A stretch of DNA of 43,432 nucleotides from an uncultured Corynebacterium sp. Lineage in GTDB: Bacteria > Actinomycetota > Actinomycetes > Mycobacteriales > Mycobacteriaceae. The notes under the pieces are model-generated. The model had not been told where the DNA came from. It made no database searches and was given only the letters and a program-made list of their open reading frames with translations. This document shows positions 1 to 8,458 of this stretch, piece after piece. Location of the stretch: NCBI RefSeq assembly GCF_946222985.1, contig NZ_CAMIFY010000018.1, positions 1-43,432 on the forward strand, given 5' to 3'. Within the stretch, counting starts at the first letter, position 1; the number at the start of each line of letters is the position of its first letter. A program made the translations under genes and the position numbers.

Positions 1-36
1 CCGAATTCCGGTCGGGGGCGCCGCTCGCACCGCGTC

Positions 37-1455
37 TCAGCCCTGGACGTCCTCGCCGAGCATGTGGACGTGGATGAGGTTGGTGTTGCCCTCGTGGCCC
101 GGGGGCGAACCGGCGACGACGACCATCATGTCGCCGCGGCGGTAGGAGTCCATGCCCACCAGGGCCTCGTCGACGGTGGTCATCATCTCGTCGGTCGAGG
201 CCACGTCGCGGGTGAGGAACGTCTCCGCGCCCCACGTCAGCGACAGCTGCGAGCGCACCGACGGGTTCGGGGTGAACACCAGCAGCGGCAGGCGCGAGTG
301 CAGGCGCGCCACGCGGCGGGCGGTGTCGCCCGACGACGTGAAGGCCACCAGCGCGCGCGCGTTGAGGCGCTCGCCGATGTCGCGGGCCGCGTAGGAGATC
401 ACGCCGCGCTTGGTGCGCGGCACGTGCGTGAGCGCCGGCACCTCGCCGTCGCGCTCGGCGGCGGCGACGATTCGCGCCATGGTGCGCACGGTGGTCTCGG
501 GGTGCTTGCCCACCGACGTCTCGCCGGAGAGCATGACCGCGTCGGCGCCGTCGAGCACGGCGTTGGCGACGTCGGAGGCCTCTGCGCGCGTCGGGCGGGA
601 GTTGACGATCATCGAGTCGAGCATCTGCGTGGCGACGATGACCGGCTTGGCGTTCTCGCGGGCGATCTGCACCGCGCGCTTCTGCACCAGCGGCACGTCC
701 TCCAGCGGCACCTCGACGCCGAGGTCGCCGCGGGCGACCATCACGGCGTCGAAGGCCAGGATGATGGCTTCGAGCGCGTCGACGGCCTCGGGCTTCTCCA
801 GCTTCGCGATGACGGGCACGCGGCGGCCCTCTTCGTCCATCACGGCGTGGACGAGTTCGACGTCCGACGGGGAGCGCACGAACGACAGGGCGATGAAGTC
901 GACGCCGAGCTTCAGGGCGAACCGCAGGTCGCGGATGTCCTTTTCGCTCAGGGCCGGCACGGAGATGTCCATGCCGGGCAGGGACACGCCCTTGTTGTTC
1001 GACACCGGGCCGCCTTCGGTGACGCGGCAGATGACGTCGTTGCCCTCGATGTCGATGCATTCGAGGCCGACCTTGCCGTCGTCGACGAGCAGGCGGTCGC
1101 CGGGCTTGGCGTCCTTGGCGAGGTTCTTGTAGGTCGTCGACACCCGGTCGTGGGTTCCCTCGACGTCGTCGACGGTGATGCGGACGGTTTCGCCGTCCTC
1201 CCAGTAGGTGGACCCCTCGGCGAAACGGCCGAGGCGGATCTTCGGGCCCTGCAGGTCGGCGAGGACGCCGACGGCGTGGCCGGTCGCATCGGAGGCTTCG
1301 CGGACCCAGCGGTAATTCTGCTGGTGATCCTCGTGCTCGCCATGCGAGAAGTTGAGTCGCGCGACATCCATTCCGGCTTCCACCAGGCCGGTGATGCCTT
1401 CCAGGGACGCGACTGCGGGACCTAGGGTACATACGATCTTGGTTCGTCTTTGCAC
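37..1455 (-). CDS. pyk: Pyruvate kinase
   Basis: Converts phosphoenolpyruvate and ADP to pyruvate and ATP, the last step of glycolysis, in the cytosol. The 472-residue product opens with QRRTKIVCTLGPA, carries the catalytic-lysine segment IAKLEKPEA, the metal/substrate loop ARGDLGVEVP and a late SGETSVGKHP segment, and has the normal full length of actinobacterial Pyk. The frame stays open to 1530, but the extra residues are Arg/Pro-rich and unlike the family. I chose GTG at 1455; GTG at 1461 is the alternative. A TAGGGT hexamer (1468-1463) ends 7 bases before the 1455 start, which fits a leaderless transcript. The gene follows lgt after a 10-base gap, so read-through from the trp operon is also possible. 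The family call is certain; only the start is open. Confidence 0.96.
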   Translation of the reverse strand: MQRRTKIVCTLGPAVASLEGITGLVEAGMDVARLNFSHGEHEDHQQNYRWVREASDATGHAVGVLADLQGPKIRLGRFAEGSTYWEDGETVRITVDDVEGTHDRVSTTYKNLAKDAKPGDRLLVDDGKVGLECIDIEGNDVICRVTEGGPVSNNKGVSLPGMDISVPALSEKDIRDLRFALKLGVDFIALSFVRSPSDVELVHAVMDEEGRRVPVIAKLEKPEAVDALEAIILAFDAVMVARGDLGVEVPLEDVPLVQKRAVQIARENAKPVIVATQMLDSMIVNSRPTRAEASDVANAVLDGADAVMLSGETSVGKHPETTVRTMARIVAAAERDGEVPALTHVPRTKRGVISYAARDIGERLNARALVAFTSSGDTARRVARLHSRLPLLVFTPNPSVRSQLSLTWGAETFLTRDVASTDEMMTTVDEALVGMDSYRRGDMMVVVAGSPPGHEGNTNLIHVHMLGEDVQG

Positions 1456-1462
1456 GGTCACC

Positions 1463-1468
1463 ACCCTA
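1463..1468 (-). promoter_or_regulatory. Putative -10 element for leaderless pyk mRNA
   Basis: The minus strand reads TAGGGT, then 7 bases, then the GTG start of pyk. It fits the actinobacterial TANNNT -10 pattern and would put the transcription start on the start codon. The first three bases are the TAG stop of lgt. No -35 match was seen. This is inference from spacing and the lack of a ribosome binding site. Confidence 0.45.
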
Positions 1469-2365
1469 GCCCTCCGCGTCGGCGCTCGCGTTGCGGGCCG
1501 CGTCGCCCCGCACCGTTTCAGGGGCTTCACGACGCCGATGGCGCAGCGCGAAGACGAAGCCGCAGGCGATGAGGAACACCACCGCCGAGGTCACGGTGTT
1601 GATTCGCAGGCCGCCGAAAACCTCCGTGGCCGGGTCGGTGCGCATGAGCTCGATGAAGAACCGGCCCAGCGTGTAGCCGGCGACGTAGAGGGCGAAGACC
1701 AGCCCGCCGCCGAGGCGGAAACGACGATCGAGCCAGACGAGGAGCACGCAGATGGCGACGTTCCACAGCAGTTCGTAGAGGAACGTCGGGTGGACGACGG
1801 CGAGGACCTCGCCCGTGGACACGCCGGACACGGGGGCGAGGTTGCCCGCCTCGTCGACGCGGCGGTAGATCTCCAGGCCCCAGGGCACGTCCGTCGGCGC
1901 GCCGTAGAGCTCCTGGTTGAACCAGTTGCCCAGGCGGCCGATGCCCTGCGCCAGGATGATCGTCGGCGCCACCGCATCGAGCATCGGCGCGGCGGGCACG
2001 CCGCGCCATTTGAGCACCAGAAGGCCGGCGAGCGTGCCCAGCGCGACGGCGCCCCAGATGCCCAGTCCCCCGGCGGCGATGTTGAACGCCTGCAGGGGTT
2101 CGCCGCCCTCGCCGAAGTACTTCTCCCAGTCGGTCATGACGTGGTAGAGCCGCCCGCCGATGATGCCCGCGGGGATGGCGGCGATGGCGACGTCGAGAAC
2201 GATCTCGGGGTCTCCGCCGCGGTCGGCGTAGCGGCGCTTGGACCACAGCACCGCGATGACGATGCCCGCGAGGATGGACAGGGCGTACCCGCGCAGCGGG
2301 ATCGGCCCGAGCTGCCAGACGCCCTGCGGCGGCGACGGGATGTTCGCCAGCAGTTCGACGGTCAC
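1466..2365 (-). CDS. lgt: Prolipoprotein diacylglyceryl transferase
   Basis: Integral membrane enzyme that moves diacylglycerol from phosphatidylglycerol to the lipobox cysteine of prolipoproteins, the first step of lipoprotein maturation. The 299-residue protein has about seven hydrophobic segments, the Lgt signature around GRLGNWFNQELYG, and a GGRLYHVMTDW segment with the conserved His. The Arg/Glu-rich C-terminal tail (RHRRREAPETV onward) is typical of actinobacterial Lgt. The GTG start overlaps the trpA stop as GTGA, so translation is probably coupled to trpA. The trpA-lgt-pyk order is the same as I recall in mycobacteria. Identification is firm. Confidence 0.95.
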   Translation of the reverse strand: MTVELLANIPSPPQGVWQLGPIPLRGYALSILAGIVIAVLWSKRRYADRGGDPEIVLDVAIAAIPAGIIGGRLYHVMTDWEKYFGEGGEPLQAFNIAAGGLGIWGAVALGTLAGLLVLKWRGVPAAPMLDAVAPTIILAQGIGRLGNWFNQELYGAPTDVPWGLEIYRRVDEAGNLAPVSGVSTGEVLAVVHPTFLYELLWNVAICVLLVWLDRRFRLGGGLVFALYVAGYTLGRFFIELMRTDPATEVFGGLRINTVTSAVVFLIACGFVFALRHRRREAPETVRGDAARNASADAEG

Positions 2366-3195
2366 GCGCGATCGTCCTTCCCGGAGCCGGGCGCACGGTT
2401 CTCGTTCGAATCCCCGTCGGAGCCGCCGCGCACGCCGCGGGCCAGTTCCCCCGCGAGCTCGACGAGTTCGTCGCGCCCGGCGGTGGCCGCCTTGATCAGC
2501 GCCGAGCCGACGATGACGCCGTCGGCGAACCGCGCGATCTCCGCGGCCTGTTCTCCGTTGGACACGCCGAGGCCGACGCAGACGGGCAGGTCGGTGAACT
2601 CGCGGGTGCGCTTCACCAGCTCACCGGCGGCGGAATCCACGGCCGACTGCGCGCCGGTGACGCCCATGTGGCTGGTCGCGTAGACGAAGCCGCCGGTGGC
2701 CGCGGTGGTCAGCGAAATGCGTTCGTTCGACGACGACGGCGCGACGAGGAAGATGGTGTCGAGCCCGTGCTTCTCCGCCGCCGCCAGCCAGCGGCCGGCT
2801 TCCTCGGGCAGCAGGTCCGGGATGATCGCGCCGAGCCCGCCAGCGGCGGCGAACTCCTCGGCGAACTTTTCCGGCCCGTACTGCAGCACGGGGTTCCAGT
2901 ACGTCATGGTCACGCAGTTGGCGCCGGCCTTCGTGGCCTCGCCGACGACGTGGAACAGGTCGCGGATGCGGAAACCCGCGTTCAGGGCGACGTCGGCGGC
3001 CTCCTGAATGGTCGGGCCGTCCATCATCGGGTCGGAGTACGGCAACCCGACCTCGACGACGTCGGCGCCGGCGTCGACGACGGCGCCGATGTTGGCGATC
3101 GACTCGTCGATCGTCGGGTAACCGGCCGGCAGGTACGCGATGAACGCCGCCCGGTCCTCGGACCGGACCTCGGCGAAAACGTCGGACAGGCTCAC
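2362..3195 (-). CDS. trpA: Tryptophan synthase alpha subunit
   Basis: Cleaves indole-3-glycerol phosphate to indole and glyceraldehyde 3-phosphate and channels indole to TrpB. The 277-residue TIM barrel has the catalytic pair E48 (VVEVGLPYSDP) and D59 (MMDGPTIQ), and phosphate-binding VGLGVSNGEQ and GVIVGSAL segments. The frame extends upstream to 3327, but that part is Arg/His-rich junk overlapping trpB. GTG at 3195 overlaps the trpB stop in a GTGA box and gives a normal N-terminus (SLSDVFAEV), so I use it. The stop in turn overlaps the lgt start. Translational coupling through trpB-trpA-lgt is likely. Confidence 0.95.
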   Translation of the reverse strand: MSLSDVFAEVRSEDRAAFIAYLPAGYPTIDESIANIGAVVDAGADVVEVGLPYSDPMMDGPTIQEAADVALNAGFRIRDLFHVVGEATKAGANCVTMTYWNPVLQYGPEKFAEEFAAAGGLGAIIPDLLPEEAGRWLAAAEKHGLDTIFLVAPSSSNERISLTTAATGGFVYATSHMGVTGAQSAVDSAAGELVKRTREFTDLPVCVGLGVSNGEQAAEIARFADGVIVGSALIKAATAGRDELVELAGELARGVRGGSDGDSNENRAPGSGKDDRA

Positions 3196-4607
3196 TTGCG
3201 CTCCTCGGTGGTGTCGGTCGTGTTCTGGCCGGTGGTCGCGGCGGTGTCGGCCAATTCCTCGGTCGCGTCGTCGGGCCCCGTCGTCTCGGCGGGCGTGGCG
3301 ATGCTCTCGGGATGCAGGTCGAACCACTTCGCCGCGGTGTCGACGTCCTTGTCCCCGCGGCCGGAGACGTTGACGACGAGGACGGGTTCACGACCGAGCT
3401 CGTCGCGAAGCTGCCGTGCGACGACCCGCGCCGCCGCCACCGCATGCGCCGACTCGATGGCCGGGATGATGCCCTCCATGCGCGACAGATCGCGGAAGGC
3501 GTCCATCGCCTGGGTGTCGGTGATCGGGACATAAGTGGCCCGGCCGTCGTCGGCGAGCTTGGAGTGCTCGGGGCCGACGCCGGGGTAATCGAGGCCGGCG
3601 GAAATCGAGTGGGACTCGATGATCTGGCCGTCCTCGTCCTGCATCAGCGCCGCGAACGAACCCTGGAAAACGCCCGGATTCCCGCCCGCCGAAATGGGGG
3701 CGGCGTGGCGGCCGGACTCGATGCCGTCACCGGCGGCCTCCGCGCCGATGAGGCGCACCGACTCGTCGTCGATGAAGTGGTGGAACAGGCCGATCGCGTT
3801 GGAGCCGCCGCCCACGCACGCGATGGCGGCGTCGGGCAGCTCACCGGTCGCCGCGAGGATCTGCTGGCGGGCCTCGGCGCCGATGACGCGCTGGAAATCG
3901 CGGACCATCGCCGGGAACGGGTGCGGGCCGGCGGCGGTGCCGAAGCAGTAGTAGGTGTCGTCGGCGTTGGCGACCCAGAAGCGCATGGCCTCGTTGATCG
4001 CGTCCTTGAGGGTGCGCGAACCGATCTGGACCTCGATGACCTCCGCGCCGAGCAACCGCATGCGCGCGATGTTGAGCGCCTGACGCTCGGCGTCGACGGC
4101 GCCCATGTAGATGCGGCACTCCAGGCCCAGCAGGGCGCAGGCCGTGGCCGTGGCGACGCCATGCTGGCCCGCACCGGTCTCGGCGATGATCTTGGTCTTG
4201 CCCATGTTCTTGGCCAACAGCACCTGCCCCAGAACGTTGTTGATCTTGTGGCTGCCGGTGTGGTTGAGGTCCTCGCGCTTGAGCCACACCTTCGCGCCGA
4301 TCGCCTCGCCGAACTTCGCGGCCGGGTACAGCGGCGACGGACGGCCGGTGTAATCGCGCTGGAGGCGATCGAGCTCGGCGAGGAATCCCTCGTCGGAGCG
4401 GGCCTTCGCGTAGCCGTCGGCGACCTCGCCGATGACGGCCATGAGGGCCTCGGGAATGTAGGTGCCTCCCCACGGGCCCCAATGCCCCAGATCGTCGGGC
4501 TCGTGGGACGTCGCGCGCGCGATCACCTCGCCCGCGCTGGGCAGGCGGTCTCCGGCGGCGTCTTGGTTCTTGAATTCCTTATCGCTCACCCGACCATTGT
4601 GACCCAT
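3192..4607 (-). CDS. trpB: Tryptophan synthase beta subunit
   Basis: PLP enzyme that condenses indole with L-serine to give L-tryptophan; works as an alpha2beta2 complex with TrpA. The PLP lysine lies in LNHTGSHKINN, the phosphate-binding loop is VGGGSNAIG, and the C-terminal SGRGDKD is present, followed by an unusual tail of about 50 residues rich in Thr, Ala and Asp. The open frame runs to 4691, but homology starts near GEVIARATS. Two starts are realistic: ATG 4607 (used here, 471 residues) and GTG 4589 (465 residues), the second with a CACAAT hexamer 6 bases upstream. Neither has a clear ribosome binding site. The gene lies 35 bases after trpC and overlaps trpA by 4 bases. Confidence 0.95.
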   Translation of the reverse strand: MGHNGRVSDKEFKNQDAAGDRLPSAGEVIARATSHEPDDLGHWGPWGGTYIPEALMAVIGEVADGYAKARSDEGFLAELDRLQRDYTGRPSPLYPAAKFGEAIGAKVWLKREDLNHTGSHKINNVLGQVLLAKNMGKTKIIAETGAGQHGVATATACALLGLECRIYMGAVDAERQALNIARMRLLGAEVIEVQIGSRTLKDAINEAMRFWVANADDTYYCFGTAAGPHPFPAMVRDFQRVIGAEARQQILAATGELPDAAIACVGGGSNAIGLFHHFIDDESVRLIGAEAAGDGIESGRHAAPISAGGNPGVFQGSFAALMQDEDGQIIESHSISAGLDYPGVGPEHSKLADDGRATYVPITDTQAMDAFRDLSRMEGIIPAIESAHAVAAARVVARQLRDELGREPVLVVNVSGRGDKDVDTAAKWFDLHPESIATPAETTGPDDATEELADTAATTGQNTTDTTEERK

Positions 4608-4642
4608 CGCGCGCCCGCGCGCGGCAATCGGGGTCGGGTCGC

Positions 4643-5446
4643 TCAGACTCCCGACGCGGGGTGCTGGCCCGCCGCGACGAGACGGCTGCACGCCTCACCC
4701 GGATCACCCGCGGTGACCAGGCCCTCGCCCACCAACACGCAGTCGGCGCCCTGGTCGGCGTAGGCGCGCAGATCCTCCGGGCCCTTGACGCCGGACTCGG
4801 CGACCTTGATGACGCCCTCCGGCAGCATCGGGGCCAGCTTGCCGTAGACGCCCATGTCGACCTCGAGGGTCTTGAGGTTGCGGGCGTTGATGCCGAGGAT
4901 CTTCGCCCCGGCGGCCACCGCGCGGTCGACCTCTTCGGCCGTGTGCGCCTCGACGAGGGCGTTCATGCCCAGCGACTCGGTGCGGTCGAGCAACGACTCC
5001 AGGGTCGGCTGGTCGAGGGCCGAGACCATCAGCAGCACCAGGTCCGCGCCGTGGGCCCGGGCCTCGTGGATCTGATACGGGGTGACGATGAAGTCCTTGC
5101 GCAGCACCGGGACGTCCACCGCCGCGCGCACCGCGTCGAGGTCGGCGAGGGAGCCGCGGAACCGGCGCTCCTCGGTCAGGCACGAGATCACCGACGCACC
5201 GTTGTCCGCGTACTGCTTGGCCAGCACCGCCGGCTCGGGGATGTCGGCGAGCTCGCCCTTCGACGGCGACGCGCGCTTGACCTCGGCGATGACGTGGACG
5301 CCCGGGCGCGACAACGCACCGATGACGTCGATGGCCGGCGGCGCGTCGAGCGAGCGGGCCTTGATCTCCGCGTAGGGCACCTTCGCCTCGCGTCCCGCGA
5401 GGTCCTCCCGCACGCCGGCGATGATGTCGTCTAGCACCGTTGCCAT
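4643..5446 (-). CDS. trpC: Indole-3-glycerol phosphate synthase, monofunctional
   Basis: Turns CdRP into indole-3-glycerol phosphate in tryptophan synthesis. The 267-residue (beta/alpha)8 protein shows the catalytic-lysine segment AEVKRASPSKG, RKDFIV, and late VAESGVKGPED and VLVGEGLV phosphate-binding segments. ATG 5446 is preceded by GAGGGGAT at good distance, so the upstream part of the open frame (to 5575) is non-coding. The protein ends where the IGPS domain ends: there is no fused TrpF domain, unlike the TrpCF fusion of Corynebacterium glutamicum, and no trpF in the window. The PRA isomerase step therefore probably falls to PriA (10189-10923). Confidence 0.95.
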   Translation of the reverse strand: MATVLDDIIAGVREDLAGREAKVPYAEIKARSLDAPPAIDVIGALSRPGVHVIAEVKRASPSKGELADIPEPAVLAKQYADNGASVISCLTEERRFRGSLADLDAVRAAVDVPVLRKDFIVTPYQIHEARAHGADLVLLMVSALDQPTLESLLDRTESLGMNALVEAHTAEEVDRAVAAGAKILGINARNLKTLEVDMGVYGKLAPMLPEGVIKVAESGVKGPEDLRAYADQGADCVLVGEGLVTAGDPGEACSRLVAAGQHPASGV

Positions 5447-5581
5447 GATCAATCCCCTCGTAGTTTTCAGCGTCGGCGCCTCCGGATCCGCGTCGTCGAC
5501 GCTCCGATCCCGCGGCACCGCCGCATCGTTTCCGCCCGTCCGTCGCGCACGCGCGCGTCGGAGGGCCGATCGCACCCGATG
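5447..5581 (-). other. 135-base spacer between the Trp-operon membrane gene and trpC
   Basis: The largest gap inside the trp cluster. I see the trpC ribosome binding site (GAGGGGAT, about 5450-5458) at its end, but no Trp-codon leader peptide, clear -10 box or hairpin with a T run. It may only be decayed coding sequence. Confidence 0.4.
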
Positions 5582-6358
5582 TTATCGGGGCGCCCGGCCC
5601 GGATCCGCGTCGGGGCCGTGATCGGTCGGGTCCACCCCGGCGTCCAGGGCGTCCCACAGGACGCGGCCGGACTGGGGTTCACGCGACAGGTCCTCGCGGA
5701 CGCGCTCGCGGCGCACCTCGGGGGTCTCGTACGCGCCGGAGCGCCGGCCCGCCTTCGACCCGCCCGGGCGAACCAGCAGCAACGCGCCGCCGAGGACGCC
5801 GAGCGCCGCCACCGCGACGGACAGCGCCGGGGCCCAGGCATGGACCTGGAGATCCTGGACCTGCGCCCAGTCCGACACGGTCACCGGAGCGTTGGCCCGC
5901 TGGGTCGCCGAACCGGAGGACAGCAGGTCGAGGGCCCGATTCGGGTCCGCGCCGCGGGTGAGCAACTGCAACGGCGACCACGCCGCGGCCGCCGCGACGA
6001 TCGCCGCCAGCCCGCCGACGATGCGCCGGCCGACGCCGCCGAGGATGAGGGTCGCCCCCACCGCGGCAATCAACGTCAGGGCCAGCGCCGTCGTCTCCGG
6101 CGCCCACGTCGCGCCGACGAGGTCGTTGACCGCGTCGCCCGACTTGTCGTCGAACGTCGTCACCGTCAGCCACGACGCCCGCCCGGCCAGCCACAGCCCC
6201 AAGGCCGACAGGCCGATGAGCAGCTGGGCGATGCCGGGACGGCGATCGGTCCCGCGCTTCGACTTGGGCTCGGTCTCACGGCTGGGCTCGTTCGTGGATC
6301 CGGTTCCCTCCCTGGTCTCGGGCTCGGTCCCGCGCTCGTTCATGTTCGCGTCGCTCAT
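5582..6358 (-). CDS. Trp biosynthesis-associated membrane protein (TIGR02234-like)
   Basis: A 258-residue membrane protein always found, as far as I know, in actinobacterial trp operons between trpE and trpC (position of Rv1610 in M. tuberculosis). Its molecular role is unknown; transport or feedback sensing are guesses. A charged N-terminus of about 40 residues (Glu/Thr/Arg-rich) is followed by four hydrophobic segments at about 43-63, 86-105, 108-127 and 175-200. The extracytoplasmic stretch RASWLTVTTFDDKSG after helix 1 and the SWLT motif match the family. The Arg/Glu-rich C-terminal tail is probably cytoplasmic. The start overlaps the trpE stop (ATGA), so it is co-translated with trpE. 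Confidence 0.85.
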   Translation of the reverse strand: MSDANMNERGTEPETREGTGSTNEPSRETEPKSKRGTDRRPGIAQLLIGLSALGLWLAGRASWLTVTTFDDKSGDAVNDLVGATWAPETTALALTLIAAVGATLILGGVGRRIVGGLAAIVAAAAAWSPLQLLTRGADPNRALDLLSSGSATQRANAPVTVSDWAQVQDLQVHAWAPALSVAVAALGVLGGALLLVRPGGSKAGRRSGAYETPEVRRERVREDLSREPQSGRVLWDALDAGVDPTDHGPDADPGRAPR

Positions 6359-7926
6359 CGGTCGACCCCCGCATCCTGCAGCGTTTCGGCCGCGGCGACC
6401 GCGCGCAGCACGGCGGCGGCCTTGTTCCGCGTCTCGGCGTCTTCGTCATCCGGATCGGAATCGGCGACGATGCCACCGCCGGCCTGGACGTACACCGTGC
6501 CGTCCTTGACCAACCCGCTGCGGATCGTGATCGCCTGATCCGTGTTGCCGCGGAAATCGAAGTAGCCGACCGTGCCGCCGTAGACCCCGCGGTGCGTGTC
6601 CTCGAGCTCGTCGATGATCGCCAGCGCGCTGGGCTTCGGCGCCCCCGACAGCGTGCCCGCCGGGAAGGTGGCGGCGAAGGCGTCGACGGGACCCGCACCG
6701 TCGTCAAGCTCCCCCGTCACCGTCGACACCAGATGCATCACGTGCGAGTACCGCTCGATGTGACGGAACTCGTGGACCTTCACGGTGCCCGGGCGGCACA
6801 CCCGGCCGAGGTCGTTGCGGCCGAGATCGACGAGCATGAGGTGCTCGCTGTTCTCCTTCTCGTCGGCCAGCAACTCCTTTTCCAGCAGCACGTCGGCCTC
6901 GACGTCCGCGCCGCGGGGACGCGTGCCGGCGATCGGATTGGTCACCACGCGGCGGCCCTGCACCTGCACCAGCGACTCCGGCGACGACCCGACGATCTGG
7001 AAGGCCGTCTCGCCCATCGACTCGTCCGGGACGTTGACCAGGAACATGTACGGGCTGGGGTTGGTCATCCGCAGCATGCGGTAGATCTCCAGCGCCGTGG
7101 CGTCGGTGTCCATCTCGAATCGCTGCGACAGCACGATCTGGAACGCGTCGCCGGCGCGGATGCGCTCCTTGCAGATCTCGATGCGCCGCTTGTGCTCCTC
7201 CGGCGTGCGCTGACGGCGCACGTCCGGTTCGACGAGTTCGACGTCGGCCGGCGGCGTGGCCAGCGGCGCCGCCAGCTTCGCCAGCATCGCCTCGACCCGG
7301 TCGACGGCGGCGTCGTAGGCCTCGTCGACGCCGTCGTCGGACCCGTCCCAGTTGATGACGTTGGCCACCAGCCAAATGGCGCCCTCGTGATGGTCGACGA
7401 CCGCCATGTCCTCGACCAGCAGCTGCACCATCTCCGGCACACCGAGGTCGTCGACGCACGTGTCGGGCAGCTTGCGTTCGATGAAGCGGACGATGTCGTG
7501 GCCGAAGTACCCGACCAGCCCGGAGGTGATCGGCGGCACCGACGAGGCGCCCTCGTCGCCGGCGCCGGCGAGGTCGTCGGGAAGCGGCAGTTCGGAATGC
7601 AGCAGACGCAGCGTCTCGCGCAGGGCGTCGAGCGGATCGCCGCCCTCCGGCGCGCCCTCGGGGGCGGTGCCGATCCAACGCGCCTTGCCGTCGACGACGG
7701 TCAGGGCCGTGCGCGAACCGCAGCCGATCATCGACCACCGCGACCACGACTGCCCGACGTCGGCCGATTCCAGCAGGAAGGTGCCGGGTCGGTCGGCGGC
7801 GAGCTTGCGGTAGGCCGACAGCGCCGTCTCCCCGTCCGCCAGCACCCGCTTGATCACCGGCACCACGCGGTGGTGGCGCGCCAGGGAACGAAATCGTTCC
7901 CGGGATGTCATCGAGGTTCGCGTCAT
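6355..7926 (-). CDS. trpE: Anthranilate synthase component I
   Basis: Makes anthranilate from chorismate with ammonia supplied by the glutamine amidotransferase TrpG, which is not in this window. The 523-residue chorismate-binding protein has the catalytic core segments PIAGTRPRGA, DLGRNDLGRV, YSHVMHLVS and GTLSGAPK, and the N-terminal LLES motif (FLLESADVGQSWSRWS) known to bind feedback tryptophan, so it should be Trp-inhibited. ATG 7926 is used; ATG 7911 is possible. No ribosome binding site is seen, but a CATGAT hexamer ends 6 bases before 7926. It is the first gene of trpE-membrane protein-trpC-trpB-trpA-lgt-pyk, 91 bases after hisI. The short gap leaves no room for a normal leader-peptide attenuator. 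Confidence 0.96.
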   Translation of the reverse strand: MTRTSMTSRERFRSLARHHRVVPVIKRVLADGETALSAYRKLAADRPGTFLLESADVGQSWSRWSMIGCGSRTALTVVDGKARWIGTAPEGAPEGGDPLDALRETLRLLHSELPLPDDLAGAGDEGASSVPPITSGLVGYFGHDIVRFIERKLPDTCVDDLGVPEMVQLLVEDMAVVDHHEGAIWLVANVINWDGSDDGVDEAYDAAVDRVEAMLAKLAAPLATPPADVELVEPDVRRQRTPEEHKRRIEICKERIRAGDAFQIVLSQRFEMDTDATALEIYRMLRMTNPSPYMFLVNVPDESMGETAFQIVGSSPESLVQVQGRRVVTNPIAGTRPRGADVEADVLLEKELLADEKENSEHLMLVDLGRNDLGRVCRPGTVKVHEFRHIERYSHVMHLVSTVTGELDDGAGPVDAFAATFPAGTLSGAPKPSALAIIDELEDTHRGVYGGTVGYFDFRGNTDQAITIRSGLVKDGTVYVQAGGGIVADSDPDDEDAETRNKAAAVLRAVAAAETLQDAGVDR

Positions 7927-7932
7927 GGGGAC

Positions 7933-7938
7933 ATCATG
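7933..7938 (-). promoter_or_regulatory. Putative -10 element for leaderless trpE mRNA
   Basis: The minus strand reads CATGAT, 6 bases, then the trpE ATG. One mismatch to TANNNT at the first base. No ribosome binding site precedes the start, which agrees with a leaderless transcript. Inference only. Confidence 0.4.
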
Positions 7939-7988
7939 CCAAACATGCCGGACCCGCCGAGACGTGGGCCGTCGACCGTCGGGGGCGT

Positions 7989-8027
7989 CCGGATCAGCGT
8001 GGCCGGATCAGCAGGGCCTAGATCAGC
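7989..8027. repeat. Short direct repeats between hisI and trpE
   Basis: CCGGATCAGC occurs at 7989-7998 and 8003-8012 (period 14), and a shorter copy, GATCAGC, at 8021-8027 inside the 3' end of hisI. They lie 60-100 bases upstream of trpE. They could be operator-like or a slippage product; no known Trp regulator site was recognised. Confidence 0.5.
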
Positions 8028-8458
8028 GGGTCGACGTCGAAGCAGGAGTGCGCGCCGGTGTGGCACGCCGCGCCGGTCTGCTCGGCGACGACGAGGACGG
8101 TGTCGTGGTCGCAGTCCAGCGCCACGTGGACCACCTTCTGGAAGTGCCCGGAGGTCATGCCCTTGATCCAGTACTCGCCGCGGGAGCGCGACCAGTACGT
8201 GCCGCGGCGCGTGCCCAGGGTGTACGCCAGCGCGTGGTCGTCCATCCAGGCCAGCATGAGCACGTCGCCGGTGCCGGCCTCCTGGACGATGGCGGGCACG
8301 AGGCCGGCGTCGTTGCGCTTCAGGCGCGCCGCCAAGTCCGGGGCGAGGTCCCAGGTCGAGGGGTCGTCGGGATCTTGCTTGCCGACGGTCAGCTCCACGC
8401 CGTCGCCGCCGATCTCCCCGAATCGCGGGGCGTCGCTCCCCTGCTCGGGCCCGGTCAC
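8018..8458 (-). CDS. hisI: Phosphoribosyl-AMP cyclohydrolase
   Basis: Opens the adenine ring of PR-AMP (third step of histidine synthesis) using zinc and magnesium. The 146-residue protein has the family segments LMLAWMDDHALAYT, YWSRSRGEYWIKG, the metal-binding DCDHDT and the two-cysteine region GAACHTGAHSC. It has no fused HisE domain, so PR-ATP pyrophosphatase must be encoded elsewhere. The real start is GTG 8458, overlapping the hisF stop as GTGA; the longer open frame to 8860 is antisense-like Arg-rich filler. The N-terminus is about 30 residues longer than compact HisI proteins and acidic. Last gene of the hisH-hisA-impA-hisF-hisI group. Confidence 0.94.
   Translation of the reverse strand: MTGPEQGSDAPRFGEIGGDGVELTVGKQDPDDPSTWDLAPDLAARLKRNDAGLVPAIVQEAGTGDVLMLAWMDDHALAYTLGTRRGTYWSRSRGEYWIKGMTSGHFQKVVHVALDCDHDTVLVVAEQTGAACHTGAHSCFDVDPLI

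Noticed and set aside
64..1425. Long plus-strand open frame opposite pyk (453 residues)
   Set aside because: It is His/Arg/Gly/Val-rich antisense shadow of a certain gene; high GC makes such frames common. Similar shadows oppose lgt, trpB, hisD, nadB, glgX and treY.
4643..5446. A TrpC-TrpF fusion
   Set aside because: The frame stops at the end of the IGPS domain (267 residues), so no TrpF part can exist here.
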